In this document: piece by piece, positions 11,111-22,605 of the stretch
Position numbering within the stretch: position 1 is the first letter of the stretch
How the letters are laid out: every line of letters begins with the position of its first letter
Assembly: GCF_026230105.1 (NCBI RefSeq)
Contig: NC_079486.1
Location: 6,448,001-6,512,000, forward strand
Source: Diorhabda sublineata
Taxonomy: Eukaryota; Arthropoda; Insecta; Coleoptera; Chrysomelidae
Length of the DNA stretch: 64,000 nucleotides
Reading direction: 5' to 3'
The notes under the pieces: generated by a model
What the model saw: only the letters and a program-made list of their open reading frames with translations
Database searches by the model: none
What the model was told of the DNA's origin: nothing
Translations under genes and position numbers: made by a program

Positions 11111-11590
11111 TTAAACATCTAAATTTTCGGAATCATTGTCTGGTTTTTCTACACGATTAGAAGTATCGACAGCTTCTTCATCGAAAGCTAATTCTAGTTG
11201 AGGTATTGTCGTATCTTCGTTATCGTTTTCAATAATAGTACCCAGTTTGAGATCTTCTTGTTTATAACTAGAAGGTTTGCTTAACATGATAGATACATTC
11301 AAATCTTCAACGCTTCTTTCGACTGGACTCACAAATCTAACGGTTTTCTTCGATTTAGTTATTATCGGTTTATCGATGTCGGTCGTGGAATTCACCGTTT
11401 GATTCTTCTTTATAGATATTTTAAGACTTTTTCTACGTAAAGAATGTCTTGGTGGTACACGAGTTAATTTCTCCAAAAGTACTATGGGGAATGTACATTC
11501 CGTTTGCGTGGAAGTATAGTTAATTGTTCTTCTTAATATATTCATGTTCATTATTATAGTAAACGATTCAGTGATTATGACAGGTGTCAA
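11111..11590 (-). CDS. Unrecognised 159-aa protein with RVxF- and TQT-like motifs
   Basis: The frame is open for 159 codons from an ATG at 11590. A second ATG 14 codons in (MNMNILRR) is also possible. The protein is rich in Ser, Thr, Lys and Asp and has no predicted globular domain that I recognise. It shows TSTQTEC, which resembles a dynein light-chain (LC8) site, a basic RHSLRRKSLK patch, and KKTVRFVSP, which resembles a protein phosphatase 1 RVxF docking motif. The C-terminus is acidic. A paralogue at 29804-30362 is broken by an indel. It may be a scaffold-like host protein copied with the duplicated block. Functions suggested by these short motifs are inference only. Confidence 0.4.
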   Translation of the reverse strand: MTPVIITESFTIIMNMNILRRTINYTSTQTECTFPIVLLEKLTRVPPRHSLRRKSLKISIKKNQTVNSTTDIDKPIITKSKKTVRFVSPVERSVEDLNVSIMLSKPSSYKQEDLKLGTIIENDNEDTTIPQLELAFDEEAVDTSNRVEKPDNDSENLDV

Positions 11591-11831
11591 AACAGATCTG
11601 TTAATTTTGATAAATAAACTGTCAATTATTATTGTAGAACTAGATATTAGAATGTGGGTTTTTTTACGTAAAAAGCAAACACAAATTTCGATTAAATTTT
11701 AAGTTTATGTGAAAAAAATGTGGAAATAAAAGTTATAGATCTTTTAATTTTTAACAACTTTGTCATTTAACTTTTTTCTATAAGACTGTCAGAAATCGAG
11801 ATAAACCGTTTTTCATCGAACTATTATTTTT

Positions 11832-12119
11832 TTGTTCCAAAAATTATCAACCAAGATTTATGTGCTGATGAATTGTAAACTTTTAAAACGAGGACGGTTC
11901 GAATATAAGGTAATAACCTTCACTGGTTACATATTTTTGGGATTTCTTCAGAAGGTTTTTGATCCTTGGACAACTCGGATAAACTCCTCCATCAAGCTTC
12001 AACTTCTTCATGAGCTCTTAAGAGTAGATTCGGACAGACGTTGGGAGTTTTGTCAAATCTTCATGAGGAATTATGATGAAAATCGAATGTGGAATTATCT
12101 TAAATTGTTTTTGATGTAA
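11832..12119 (+). CDS. Conserved 95-aa ORF of uncertain status
   Basis: The same 95-residue frame is preserved at 29272-29559 in copy M, differing by about ten residues. The segment LLHELLRVDSDRRWEFCQIF...NYDEN has a faint resemblance to the 'RRxxFC' region of Tc1/mariner-like transposases, ahead of the second catalytic Asp. Nothing downstream supports a catalytic core. It may be a transposase scrap or merely a conserved non-coding stretch. Confidence 0.25.
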   Translation: MFQKLSTKIYVLMNCKLLKRGRFEYKVITFTGYIFLGFLQKVFDPWTTRINSSIKLQLLHELLRVDSDRRWEFCQIFMRNYDENRMWNYLKLFLM

Positions 12120-13156
12120 TCATTCAGACAAGAATCCTGAAAAAAAATCGTAGATGAACTTGAGATTTTTAGTTGGAATTCAACTAGTTTTGTTGGTTTT
12201 TATTGGAAACTTTTTGGTGTGAAAACTTTCTAATTGCCGTGGTTAAGAGACGCCGCGTTTGGGGTAAAACTTAGGTAAATAGTCAGACCGAAAATTACGA
12301 AGTTTAGAGAACGAAGTATGTTTTCACGGCAATAACAATTGTCTACAACATCATATCATAATCTAAAATGTTCATTATTTAGTTATATCTTTTCACTTTT
12401 TACCGTTCTGTAAAGGAAAAAAAATCCTATTCTGTAGGATTAATTTATAGAAGTTTTTATGTAATTCCAATATCAAAAAAACATGTTTGTTTAGACCGTT
12501 CCATATATGTATGCAAATCAAATTAGTTTTTCACATAAAAACACTATTTTATTTTCATTTTCTTTAATATGTATGCAAATCAAATTATTTTTTCATATAA
12601 AAACACAGTCAACTACTTTATTTTCATTTTTCTTTAATATCGCACAAGTTTATTTCAATTTTTTTTTGAAAATAATTTTTAATATTTTCATAAATTTTCA
12701 AACATTACATCTCTAAATCAATTCAGACCATTTTATAGTTTTCATTTTTCTGTAATTACTACAACTGATGATTAAAACATATACGTATTTAATTAGATCA
12801 GTTCCACGGACGTTTTTCTATAAAACGAGGTTATCAAAAAGGATGATCTAACGAGATAACATTTGCTATACTTCAGATCCTACTAAAACTTCTATCCTCT
12901 ACTCTAATTATTATTTTCCTATCAAAATCTATCAACTTCTCCAACAACAAACAACACAATCATTTATTATTTGTTTGTTATCAACTAATACGTCGTTTTA
13001 GATCCAAATTTTAATATAGTTTATGGAAAATGTTTCCACCTTAAGAACTAACCGTTTCTTCTCAAAATAGGTGATTATTAATGAACATTTTTCTTCTGCA
13101 AGTGAAAATTTACATCTTGTACTATAATCATTTAATTCCACTTAGAAAACGATTAT
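12120..13156. other. Non-coding part of duplicated block L
   Basis: It matches 28310-29270 and 36229-37089 in reverse. No gene was seen. A local 60-bp imperfect tandem repeat (ATGTATGCAAATCAAATTA units at 12507 and 12568) is present only in this copy. Confidence 0.6.
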
Positions 13157-13160
13157 TTAA

Positions 13161-13562
13161 TCTTCCATTAGGCGCGCGGATATTTCTAACGTATTTAGTC
13201 GCGTTGTATCTAGCAGATACATATATCAAATAAATTTTTTTTTGTTATTATTATTATTTTTAATATAATAATACAGCAAATTTTATATGAATACTTCTTT
13301 TCTCCACTTTCAATTTAACATTTCTGCAAGTAAAAAAAATAATTATTTTATATGTAAAATGTGTAAAATTTTAATTAGGTTATCGCCAGAACTAGAATTA
13401 AAGTTACATTATTTATTCAATATATTTGGAGTAATCACCCTCTTCAATTTATTTATTATAACATTTATTACAAATCATATTTGTATGGAGCTTTATATAT
13501 AAACGAATTCAACATTTTTTACATCAATATGCAGACACTGACGTTTTCTTATTTTCTACATA
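13161..13562 (-). mobile_element. piggyBac-like element, terminal fragment (piggyBac-2)
   Basis: It begins TCTTCCATTAGGCGCGCGG directly after TTAA (13157-13160) and matches, reversed, the right 390 bp of the piggyBac element at 23881-25085. The remainder is gone, and at about 13562 it joins repeat Y. Copy M of the duplicated block has an uninterrupted TTAA at 28306-28309 at the same position, giving the empty site. Confidence 0.8.
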
Positions 13563-14100
13563 ACCTCAATATCAGTGACATTATTATAACATTTTTCTTA
13601 TTGGTTATAAGAGAGTCTCACTCTTGGAAGCACTTAAAGTTTCAGATGAGTGTAATAATTCAATTTAGGAAAATTTAGATGAAGCAGATCTTTCAGACTG
13701 ATGTAAAATACAGAATATGCATTTAATATGCATATTGATGAGTATGATTTACACAAGCTAAATGCTTTTAAGAGGTTGACAATATCTAATACTAATGAAT
13801 CACCTCTTCTCAAATAGTAATTACAAAGCCAGATCGATAAGTCCATCACTTTTTGAATTTCCCACTTGCCAACTGAAACGGCAACACTGCACATGTCAAT
13901 ATACAGTGTTTTTTTTATTACTTTATTTATACACCAAAAAGTTATTTGAACAACTTTTTTTATAAACATTCAATATATTGATTAAATCTGAATTAACTAT
14001 CTGTAAAAAAAAAACTCGCGGGAAGAACAGCACGGAGGTAAACGTATCAATAGTTTTGGAGCTCAACAAGATTTGAATTTTTATAAAAAAATTCATGTAT
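13562..14100 (-). repeat. Repeat Y, uninterrupted copy
   Basis: On the minus strand it equals 23520-23880 joined to 25086-25300. The TTAA at 13768-13771 is exactly where the piggyBac element sits in the other copy, so this is the empty site of that insertion. Bases 14110-14220 also resemble 25205-25300, so Y may hold an internal duplication. No protein family was recognised. Confidence 0.75.
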
Positions 14101-14264
14101 ACTTTATATTATTTCACTCACCTGAAATTTTAAGTGTTTCTGAAAGTATGAATAACTCTAGTAACCAACAAGAAAAATGTTCTTATAATGTCAATGGTAT
14201 TAAGGTTCCAACAAAATTAGAAACTTTGCAGAAAATCTCAGCAATTCTGATTTTGATGCACTGA

Positions 14265-14749
14265 TGAAGGCCAAGAAAAAATATGAGTATTCTGAAAAAT
14301 AGAGTGGTTCTTCAAAGAAAATCTCTCTTCAAATTAAATTCGAAATCTGTGAAAAAATAGGTTTCACGGAAATGATTGATATATTTGCCACTCAGAAAGC
14401 CAGAAAGATTATTTTATAATTAGGTATTATAATGATTAGGTACCTAGTCTGTAAACTGTTGAACAACTGATTGATGTACTTTTCGTTGAGTATTGATTTG
14501 GTACTTTTTCATGCAAAGGTGATAATATTGTTTGTTTTTTATTTTGATAAAGACACCTAGAAGATACTTGATGCTTTATCTATATTCTCTGGAGGTGTCA
14601 GATACCACCAGGAAGCGTATGGAACAGAAGACGAGGATCTGTAGATATCCCACATAAAGATTGGGTTCCTCAGTATGTACTTACATTAGTTATCTCGAAA
14701 ACCGGAAAGTGGAGAATTTCAATACATTTATATTTATATATACGATAAT
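14265..14749. other. Repeat debris, no gene
   Basis: Bases 14565-14720 match, reversed, 27495-27660 and 35470-35660 of the direct duplicated blocks. The match includes the string CAGATACCACCAGGAAGCG in this orientation. No coding region is supported. Confidence 0.6.
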
Positions 14750-15870
14750 GGTTTAAATTACTTGTCATTCCAAAGAACATGCAGACTTAAAAAATAATAA
14801 TAGAAGCCCTCGAGATAGGATATTTTTGAAAGAAAAAAACAGAAGTAGTAAACAAGGAATTTTACATAACAAGACTAAAAGACAAAATAGAAACGATTAA
14901 AAATAACGGTAGGTATACCTTATACTATAGAATAAAAAAGAAGGAAAGAAAGAATGAATGCTTCATCCTATACATAAGCTAGAAGGTCCGCTAGAGACGT
15001 ATCACGTCGACCAATTAGGACCAATGAAATCAACAAAAAACATTATCAGCACATTTCTGTGGTAGTTGATGACTTTTCCAAATTTGTGTGGCTTTACCCA
15101 ACAAAATAAACCACGACGAAAGAAGTGACATGTTGTTTGAAAAATAGCGTAAAATATATCACCTCGTCCTGTAGGAAAGAAAGAAGGAATGCTTCATCCT
15201 AAAATCAACATAATCAAGCACGACGAAAGAAGTGATTTGGTGTCTTAGTGTAAAATATTGGGAAGCCCGTCAAGGATAATATCTGACAGAGGATCCGCGT
15301 TCCGTTCTGAAAAATTCGAATCATATTGCCGAGAAGAAAATATTAAACATGTGTTAACAATTTGTGGAGTCCCACGCGGTAATGGAGAAGTGGAAAGGGT
15401 AAATAGGACCCTTATACTAGTCTTAACAAAACTCAGTTTGGAAGAGCCAGGAAAGTGGTACAAATACGTTAACCAAGTACACACTGCCTCGAATACCACC
15501 TATCAGCGAAGCATAAGTACCACACCCTTTGAAGTATATACAACTGATCCAAAATTGAAGAGAAAATTTTTTGATTCTCACGAAATTGTTAAGGTTAAAG
15601 AAAATGATAGATATGACGTTGTTAAAATCGGAGATCACGAGGGACCCAATCGAACGACAACATGCGCTGAATATATAAATCCATGGGTCAGCTATGAAAG
15701 AGACGAATCCGAGGCGGATTCTGAGCCTGATGGCCGATTGTAGGATCGAGATTATCGCTCTACTCCATCCTACGGCGAAGCACAAATTCTGTAATAAAAG
15801 TGTTTTCTTTCTAACCGGCGTTTTAAGCAGAAAAGTACCCCTGGACAACCAAGAAATTCTTTTAGTTATT
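14750..15870 (+). mobile_element. Gypsy/Ty3 integrase fragment, copy 2
   Basis: The first ~350 bp repeat 6150-6540. About 100 bp of rearranged sequence follow (15110-15245), then the second half of integrase. After the stop at 15743 the sequence TGTAGGATCGAGATTA (from about 15737) could be the start of an LTR, but no partner was found. Confidence 0.75.
15258..15743 (+). pseudogene. Gypsy integrase core and C-terminal part
   Basis: The open frame shows the second Asp of the DDE triad in IISDRGSAF, the catalytic Glu in NGEVERVNRTL, and a C-terminal tail ending in a conserved-looking acidic EYINPWVSYERDES segment. The first Asp lies upstream in a different, stop-riddled frame (near 15000). The enzyme would insert gypsy DNA into chromosomes. 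As it stands it is incomplete. Confidence 0.75.
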
Positions 15871-15889
15871 TATTGCGTTATGCAATTCT

Positions 15890-16600
15890 GTGGTGATACG
15901 AGGATATATTGAAAAATTCTTAGCTTACTATAGAACCAAACAAAATTTCAATGTCAAAATGTTTTATTGCGCAACCAGACCTCCACAGCTTTTATTACCT
16001 CCTCGTTGGGAGAAAATTTACGACCTATTGAACTTTTTTTCAGTTGAGTGGTCAGTAACGTCGAATAGTAATCTCCAGTTATTGTTCTACCCTTATTAAA
16101 AAAATCAATCATGATTACTCCATGGCAATCCCAATAAACTGGAGCAAGAACTTTTCCAGCACATTTTTGGACACGAAACTTCTTAGGTCTGGAAAAACCA
16201 GAGTGTCGCCACTCCATCCATTGTTGCTTTGTTTCTGGATTGTAGAAATGTACCCGTCTCATCCGTAGTAACAATGGGCTTAAGCCCAATTCAACAGTCT
16301 GATAAAATCATGTCATAAACTGTATCGATATTTTCGACGACTGACACAGGAGCTGGCCTTCATGATCGGTCATCATCTTCAATGGAAAATTTACCTCGTA
16401 AATCTGCTCACCTCTTAACGCTTCTAAATACAGGTACTTGATGATGGCTTGATACTCCAATTTGTCGATTTTCACAATTTCGGTGGATATATTTTTTCTT
16501 TCAATTTATTGCGTAACTCTGGTTTTCATTTTTGACGTAAAACTTAACACTGACATTTTTAATAAGTTATTTTTCGTCGCTATTGTAACGCAATATTTTG
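15890..16600 (-). pseudogene. mariner (Tc1/mariner, DD34D) transposase, internally deleted
   Basis: The C-terminal half of 15954-16289 shows HFYNPETKQQWMEWRHSG, GKVLAPVYWDCHGV and ITGDYYSTLL, characteristic of mariner/SETMAR-type transposases. It then jumps to FSPNEEVIKAVEVW, so the segment with the second and third catalytic Asp is deleted. Upstream (16300-16500) other frames carry the helix-turn-helix start (around YQAIIKYLYLEALRGEQIYE) and a DDRS..P.SV.ENID-like linker. At least three deletions or frameshifts are present. A sequence GGATATATTGAAAAATTCTT near 15901 could be the 3' terminal repeat. Confidence 0.8.
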
Positions 16601-16689
16601 TTTATGCATGGAACTGGTCTAGGCCACCAACTTATCAATACATCGTCGTATAGTTCAAATGGGGGACGACAATGACCCTCCACTTTGGG

Positions 16690-17165
16690 ATTCTCAAATA
16701 TTTGAGGTTATCTACTCGGAAATAACATTTTCATCACTTTAGGGTTATGTGACACACAATACCAATTTGTTGGGGTTTATCTAAGAGATAAACAAATTTT
16801 AAATTGTTCACAATATCCAGTACAAAATGAGTAATTATTGAATTTACCACTGAATTTGAAAATTGTTCTAATTCAGTCTGAGTAATGATCTTTGTTTTTA
16901 TACAAAACACATAGAAACTAGAGAACATCGAAACAAGCGTCATACAGTGTAATAGTGAGTGTGGTGGTAGTGGTAGTAAATGCAGCACACAAATTGTTCT
17001 CACGTATTTTATGCAATAATCATCACTTTTCCCCTTTTGTTTTCTATTATCATCTTCATTAGCCATTCGAAGTATTATCTGATTTGGAATTGTCAGTATT
17101 GATATTGCCATTCGTTTTCTTAATGCTTATTTGACACTTCCCAATTTGTCACTATGCAATCCTAT
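16690..17165 (+). repeat. Dispersed repeat family R, copy B
   Basis: Collinear with 25590-26275. It matches reversed copies at 841-1100 and at 37480-37678 plus 44540-44952. On the minus strand a 125-codon frame is open here, but equivalent frames in the other copies contain stops. Confidence 0.75.
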
Positions 17166-17404
17166 CAACCATTTGAAGGTATCTACGGCTCTCTTTTCCA
17201 ATTCTTCTTCATACTTATACAATTCGAAATTATGTATGATTGTACCATTCAAGTCCAGAAAGAAATTATGCTCATACACGTTTCAAACTATAAGCATTCT
17301 TACTTCTTTTCAGCATCATTTTCCTCATCATGGCTCTTCACATTACTACAAATATTTCGTAATATGTGATTTAAGGTAGTTTTGAAAATAATAAATTGAT
17401 GCAA
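17165..17404. other. No gene seen
   Basis: AT-rich stretch. The short open frames overlap on both strands and show no family resemblance. Confidence 0.4.
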
Positions 17405-17780
17405 TTAAATATTTTGTTGTTGAGCTAAGTGGTTTTTAAAATATTTATTTTGCCAATCTACCACGAGATTTAAGAATAATAAATCAATTAAAATTGGAGG
17501 AAATGCAGCTGTAGCACCTGCATTATGGAAATATGTATTAATATCTGTTCTCGATAAATAAAGAACATCTGTTGTACTTAAAATTTGGGTTGCCAATTTA
17601 ATTTTCATAGCTATTATGTTTGAGTGAGAATGAAAAAAAATCTAGCTGCTCAATAACCATCACAAAAAGCCGTTACATTGTTTCCATCTTTGCACTGATA
17701 AATTTCGCAAATCATGCAACTTGGAATTTCGTCAAAATGGTCCAATTACAACTCTGGTTAACAAAAAGATATCGAAACAA
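17405..17780 (-). pseudogene. Possible P-element/THAP9-like transposase scrap
   Basis: The frame MKIKLATQILSTTDVLYL followed by an AGATAAF and IDLLF pattern resembles the KVKLAxQxLS...A..F segment of P-element and THAP9-type transposases. Upstream frames to about 17780 have stops. Resemblance is limited to about 50 residues, so this is a weak call. Confidence 0.35.
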
Positions 17781-17811
17781 ATTATATATCGTTAGAAAAT
17801 CTATACTCTAG

Positions 17812-18340
17812 CGATGTTTATAAAAAAACAAAAGCTTCCTATCACCTTTACTTTTTTTTAAACACATGAATTGTTGTAATAATATGAATATTTAAGATAC
17901 ATTACATACTGAGAAAGTTATGAAGTTATAACTTCTTGCATAAGTTAAAATAAGAAGAGACATGAAAATCAGGAAAATTGAAGAAAATAAAGTGAATTAT
18001 TGAAGAAATGAGTCGTTTTAGAAAATATCTTGTTTAGCAATTCAAAAATTTTTTAAGTAAAATTGGGTTGGATATCAGTAATTAATAAAAAGTTTTTGTC
18101 ATAATAGTACAGCAAGTCAGCAATGTAAAAAAAGAGATGGGGAGTTTTTATGACAGCTATATATGTTAAGGAATCAATCCGATAAGTTTTAAACACGAAA
18201 AAAAAAGGATTATAATAGAATGAAGTAATAAACTCCACTTTAGTAATGAAAATAATGAATATCAACTCACTGGCAACATTCTTCATCAATTCATTGTAAA
18301 CTACTTCTTCTTAAACTTCCCACAGATCAGTGAGATATTC
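17812..18340. other. No gene seen
   Basis: AT-rich sequence. Bases 18255-18305 repeat the first 60 bases of the window. The BEL/Pao frame starts just after. Confidence 0.5.
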
Positions 18341-18354
18341 TAATTTTACATTTA

Positions 18355-18927
18355 ATGGCCAAAAGTTTGGACGATGGATCTGTTAGTAAATGGGAGGAAT
18401 ACAAGCCCAAAAAAGATTTGCCTTCTCTTGAGGATATGTATGAATTTTTAAGAAGTAGATCAGACTTGCTAGAGCGATTAGAGTTGAACAAACTTGAACA
18501 GGGATCCAAGTCAGGGAAAACCAGGGGCTTACTTTCTGCCGATTCAGAAAATAATTCACATGAAAACAAAACCTCTTTTCAAGGTTTCAAGTGTGCCATA
18601 TGCAGTGGCGATCACAGAGTGTTTATGTGCGACAAATTCAAGTCAATGTCTGTGCTAAATCGCATGGAACAAGCCAAAAGACTAAAGTTATGCTTAAACT
18701 GTCTTCGAAGTGGCCACAAAACCAACCAATGCAGATTGTATGCTTCATGTAAAACATGTAAGGGTAAACACAATACTCTTTTACACATAGAAAACAAAAA
18801 TCAAGCAAATCAAAATATAAATCAAGAAAATGTTTCCCTAACTACAAGTTCGGAACATTTTCAAATTCTGTTATCCACTGTAGTAGTAGATGTTTTAAAC
18901 AGTTATGGTGCTTACGTACCTGTTTGA
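18355..18927 (+). pseudogene. BEL/Pao gag C-terminus with zinc knuckles
   Basis: The start matches the end of the DUF1759 gag domain (WEEYKPKKDLPSLEDMYEFL). The cysteine-rich region follows: CAICSGDHRVFMC, LCLNCLRSGHKTNQC and SCKTCKGKHNTLLH, the triple zinc-finger arrangement of BEL gag-protease junctions. The frame ends at a TGA (18925-18927) immediately before the protease active site, so it is cut off from pol. The upstream two thirds of gag are absent. Confidence 0.85.
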
Positions 18928-20343
18928 GCTATTCTAGATTCAGGATCAATGTCTTCCTTTATAACTGAGTCTCTTCACTCAAAACTAAATATTCCAAAGC
19001 AAACAATAAATTTCGCTGTTTCTGGTTTGAACAGTGCCGTCTCTAATGTGAAATATAAATGTTGTTTAAAATTTAAATCTCAACATAAAAACTTCCAAAA
19101 GCCCGGACCAATCGAGATGCTGATAGGTGCTGATATTTTTTGGAATGTTTTATGTCCAAACCAATTGAAGTTAAATACAAATGGTCCTGTTTTACAGGAA
19201 ACTCGGCTTGGGTGGTTGGTTTCAGGTAAAATACAAGGCTTTAAAATTTCTAATAATATAGTTTGTAATTTGATTAAAAATGAAGGTGATTTATATATCC
19301 AAGACCAGTTATCAAAATTCTTTGAAATAGAAAGTGTTAAAACTGCCAGTCCTTGGTCCAAAGAGGAAATGGACTGTGAAACTCATTTTAAAGACACAAC
19401 AACAAGAACTCTAGAAGGTCGTTTTGTTGTATCGATTCCATTGAAAGCAAGTCCAAAAATATTAGGTGAATCGCTTGAGCAAAAATTCTCAAAAAAATAC
19501 CAATTCTCAAGAATGTACAAGAATTTTATCCTCGAATATGAAAAGCTCAATCATATGCAAAACATAGGAGAGGTATCTGAAGTAAATCATGAGGATGCCT
19601 ATTATTTACCGCACCATGGAATTCTACGTATGCATAGCGCAACAACGAAATTAAGGACAGTTTTTGACGCCTCGGCGCGATCTAAAAGTGGAGTTTCTTT
19701 TAATAAACTTCAGCTAAAAGGACCGGTAATTCAAGATGATTTAGTGTCAATATTATTACGCTTTAGACAATATAAATATGTTGTTACCGAGGACATTGAA
19801 AAAATGTTCCATCAGGTCTTGGTGTCAAAAAATCAGCATAAAATGCAAAGAATTCTATAGCGAGATAACGAAAATAAAGCACTAAGTGTCTGTGAACTTT
19901 ACACGGTAACTTATGGTACCACAAATGCACCATTTTTAGCTATTAGGTATTTAGTAGAATTAGGTGAACTTTGTGAAAGAGAATTCCCGATTATTTCAAA
20001 TATTATTCTTTATGACTTCTATGTCGATGACCTTTTGACAGGTTTCGATGACATTCACATTGCAAGAGAAAGTTGTCTTAAATTATGTGAAGTTCTTGGA
20101 TCAGGCTGCTTTCCACTTCGAAAGTGGCGATCAAACTTTCCGGACATAATGCATGATCTAAAAGAAGGTAAACTTGCTGATTCTTCGGAAGGTCTAGTCA
20201 TTGGCGAAAATGATGTTGCAAAAACCCTAGGTATATCGTGGATGAGTAAAACGGATAAATTAATATTTCATATTGATGTTGGAATGAAGGGTGAATGTTT
20301 AACAAAAAGAGTTATGCTTTCAGGCCCTTTCCAGAATATTTGA
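18928..20343 (+). pseudogene. BEL/Pao protease and reverse transcriptase
   Basis: After the TGA the protease active-site motif AILDSGSMSSFI is seen, then the LIGADIFW and LGWLVSG segments. Reverse transcriptase follows, with YYLPHHGILR, RTVFDASARS and VTEDIEKMFHQV (motif A). A TAG at 19858 stops the frame. Reading through it, the RT continues with YGTTNAPFLA and the catalytic FYVDDLLTG. The frame is lost near 20343. This copy cannot make full Pol. Confidence 0.8.
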
Positions 20344-21114
20344 TCCAATGGGTTTACTTGGCCCTTGCATTATAATTGCTAAAGTAATGTTACAACAACT
20401 TTGGAAGGAAAATCTATCTTGGGACAGTCCAGTTTCCCATGAATTACAAGTTAAATGGAACAATTTTATACAAGAACTTCCGTCATTAAATTATTTAAAA
20501 ATTCAGCGACATGTTACTTGTGATAATTCCACACAAATAGAATTACATGCCTTTTCAGACGCGTCTGAGGTAGCATATGGTGCAGCTGTGTATGTCAGAT
20601 CAAAAAATTGCTATGGTGAAACATTTTGTCATTTGTTTATCTCTAAAGCTAAGGTTGCGCTAATTAAATCACTAACAATCCCTCGGTTAGAATTATGTGC
20701 AGCCCAGCCCATCTTCTGGCTAAACTTGTTAATAAGGTTACTACTTCTTTGAGGCTTGATTTCAATTCTGTAACATTATGGTCTGACTCCACAATAGTGT
20801 TGGGTTGGATTAAAACTCCAGTTCATTTGTTAAAACCATTCGTTCGTAATCGAATTGCTGAAATACAGGAATTAACTGATATCTGTTCATGGCGTTATGT
20901 TCCAAGTTTAGAAAATCCTGCAGACATTTTATCAAGAGTCTCTTATCCTAGTAGTTTGAATAATTCAAATATATGGTGGCAGGGTCCATATTGGCTCCAA
21001 GAGAGCCATGACCTTTGGCCAAAAGACAACAAGACGTCTATTCCCCTTCCAGAAATAAAAAATACTTTGGTAGCTGTGTCTGAATTTAAATTTCCATTCG
21101 AAAGGTTTTTGTAA
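20344..21114 (+). pseudogene. BEL/Pao RT C-terminus and RNase H
   Basis: The frame resumes with DPMGLLGP, a hallmark of the Pao RT to RNase H connection. It then shows LHAFSDASEVAYGAAVYV (RNase H first Asp) and TIPRLELCAA. After a frameshift near 20700-20750 it continues with VTLWSDSTIVLGWI and WRYVPSLENPADILSR. RNase H catalytic acids can be seen but lie in two frames. Confidence 0.8.
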
Positions 21115-21115
21115 T

Positions 21116-22440
21116 TTGAATCGATTGAGGAGGTGCATGGCTTTCATTTTAAGATTTATAAAAAATTGCTCAAGTAATAAAGAAAATCGATCGTTTGGTG
21201 TTTTTACAACAACAGAATTAGATATCTCTTTGAAGTTGCTTGTAAAACTATCCCAAATATCTTCGTTCAATAAGGAGTATAATGATTTAAAAGCTGGGAA
21301 TGAAATTGACAAAAAAGTAAACTTTTATCTTTAAACCCGTTTATGGACACGAGCGGTATACTTAGAGTTGGAGGTCGTTTGCAGAATTCAAATTTTCATT
21401 TCAATAAAAAACATCCAATGATTTTGTCGTCGAAACACCATTTCACGAAACTTCTTTTTGAACAAGAGCATAAAAACTTATTACATGCAGGACCATTACA
21501 ATTATTATATAATATACGAAACGTATTTTTTATCTGGTTTCCCCTTTCAAATCACAGGTACATATTATGCCGGACCTTTTCATGTACTTAATAAAAGGGG
21601 ACGTGGCTTAAAAATCATGAAAGGTTATGTTTGTCTGTTCATATGCTTGGCTACAAAGTCCATTCATCTTGAGTTTGTAAGTAGTCTTTCAACTGAAGAT
21701 TTCCTTTTGGCTCTGAAACGCTTTATCAGTCGACGTGGAAAACCATCTCAAATTTATTCAGACCACGGTACAAATTTTATTGGTGCAAATAGAAACTTGA
21801 AAGCACTCTATGATTTTCTCACTCAAAATGAATGTTTAATTAGTGATTCTATCAAGGCATACGCTGGAACTTTAATCCAGTCCAAGCTCCACATTTTGGT
21901 GGATTATGGGAGGCTGGGGTTAAGGCAATGAAATATCACTTGAAACGTGTTTCTCGTAAATCTAACTTTACTGTTGAAGAGTTCACGACTTTGCTCTGTC
22001 AGATAGAGGCCATATTAAACTCCCGTCCTCTTTGTCCGCTATCTACTAACCCTTTAGATCCTTCTCCTTTAACACCAGCTTACTTCATCATTGGTCGTCC
22101 ACTAACTTCAATTCTGGAGCCAGTTATGATTTTAGAAAAGGAAAGCAGGTTATCCAGATACCAAAAAATCGAAAATGCTCGGCAACACTTCTGGACGAGA
22201 TGGTATAAGGAATACATTTCCGAACTTCAGCAACGATCTAAATGGAAGACGAACCATGGAGAGTTGGCAGAAGGTATATTGGTACTTATAAAGGATGACA
22301 AACTTCCACCTCTTAACTGGAAATTGGGTCGCGTAACAAAATTATTCCGGGGTAGTGACAATATCTCGCGAGCTGCAGAAATTCTCCACAACAATGAAAC
22401 TGTCATCAGAGATTTTTCCAAACTGTGCCCTTTGCCGTAA
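21116..22440 (+). pseudogene. BEL/Pao integrase
   Basis: Several overlapping frames together cover the integrase. 21343-21591 carries GILRVGGRLQNS and KHHFTKLLFEQEHKNLLHAG, the H-H part of the zinc-binding domain. The HRYILCRTFSCT tail is already out of frame. 21540-21931 carries the catalytic core with SIHLEFVSSLSTEDF and IYSDHGTNFIGA (second Asp). 21928-22440 carries NFTVEEFTTLLCQIEAILNSRPL, the TPAYFIIGRPL block and the C-terminal VLIKDDKLPPLNWKLGRV. The first catalytic Asp region (near 21550) is degraded. At least three frameshifts are present. Confidence 0.8.
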
Positions 22441-22517
22441 AAAAAAATAAACGTGTGTGCCTAAGTTCAAGTAACTGTTATATACTCTGTTAAAAGCTGG
22501 TGCTTTTAAGGCCGACT

Positions 22518-22605
22518 TCTAAATTTTATATGGAAGCTAAACCTGACAACGCTTCGACCACGAGGACCCAGAAGAGAGACAGCAAAAACCCAGGGCATTT
22601 AAGAT
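22518..22605. repeat. Repeat X, copy 2
   Basis: Reverse match to 6535-6625. It directly follows the truncated 3' end of the BEL/Pao element. Confidence 0.6.

Larger units (their letters stand above)
9456..13160 (-). repeat. Duplicated block, inverted copy L
   Basis: Read on the minus strand, this segment matches 28306-32300 collinearly, with indels. Examples are the GAACG(A/T)CCATTTTCAAAAT string near 9493, the ORF at 10000-10155, the ORF at 11111-11590, and the NCGGCGTCT...TTTACC string near 12250. It carries its own deletions and a much longer (TA)n tract. It stops at a TTAA where a piggyBac end has inserted. Confidence 0.85.
18340..22516 (+). mobile_element. BEL/Pao retrotransposon, broken and lacking LTRs
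   Basis: Order on the plus strand: gag C-terminus with zinc fingers, DUF1758-type protease, reverse transcriptase, RNase H and integrase, which is the BEL/Pao order. The 5' part of gag and both LTRs are missing. The body contains an in-frame TGA near 18927, a TAG at 19858, frameshifts near 20343, 20750, 21334 and 21540, and an overlap break at 21930. The end at about 22516 joins repeat X just after GGTGCTTTTAAGG, a stretch usually found at the 3' end of such elements. Confidence 0.85.

Noticed and set aside
16734..17111. 125-codon minus frame in repeat R copy B
   Set aside because: Equivalent frames in the other three copies have stops, and no domain was recognised. I keep it only as a repeat.
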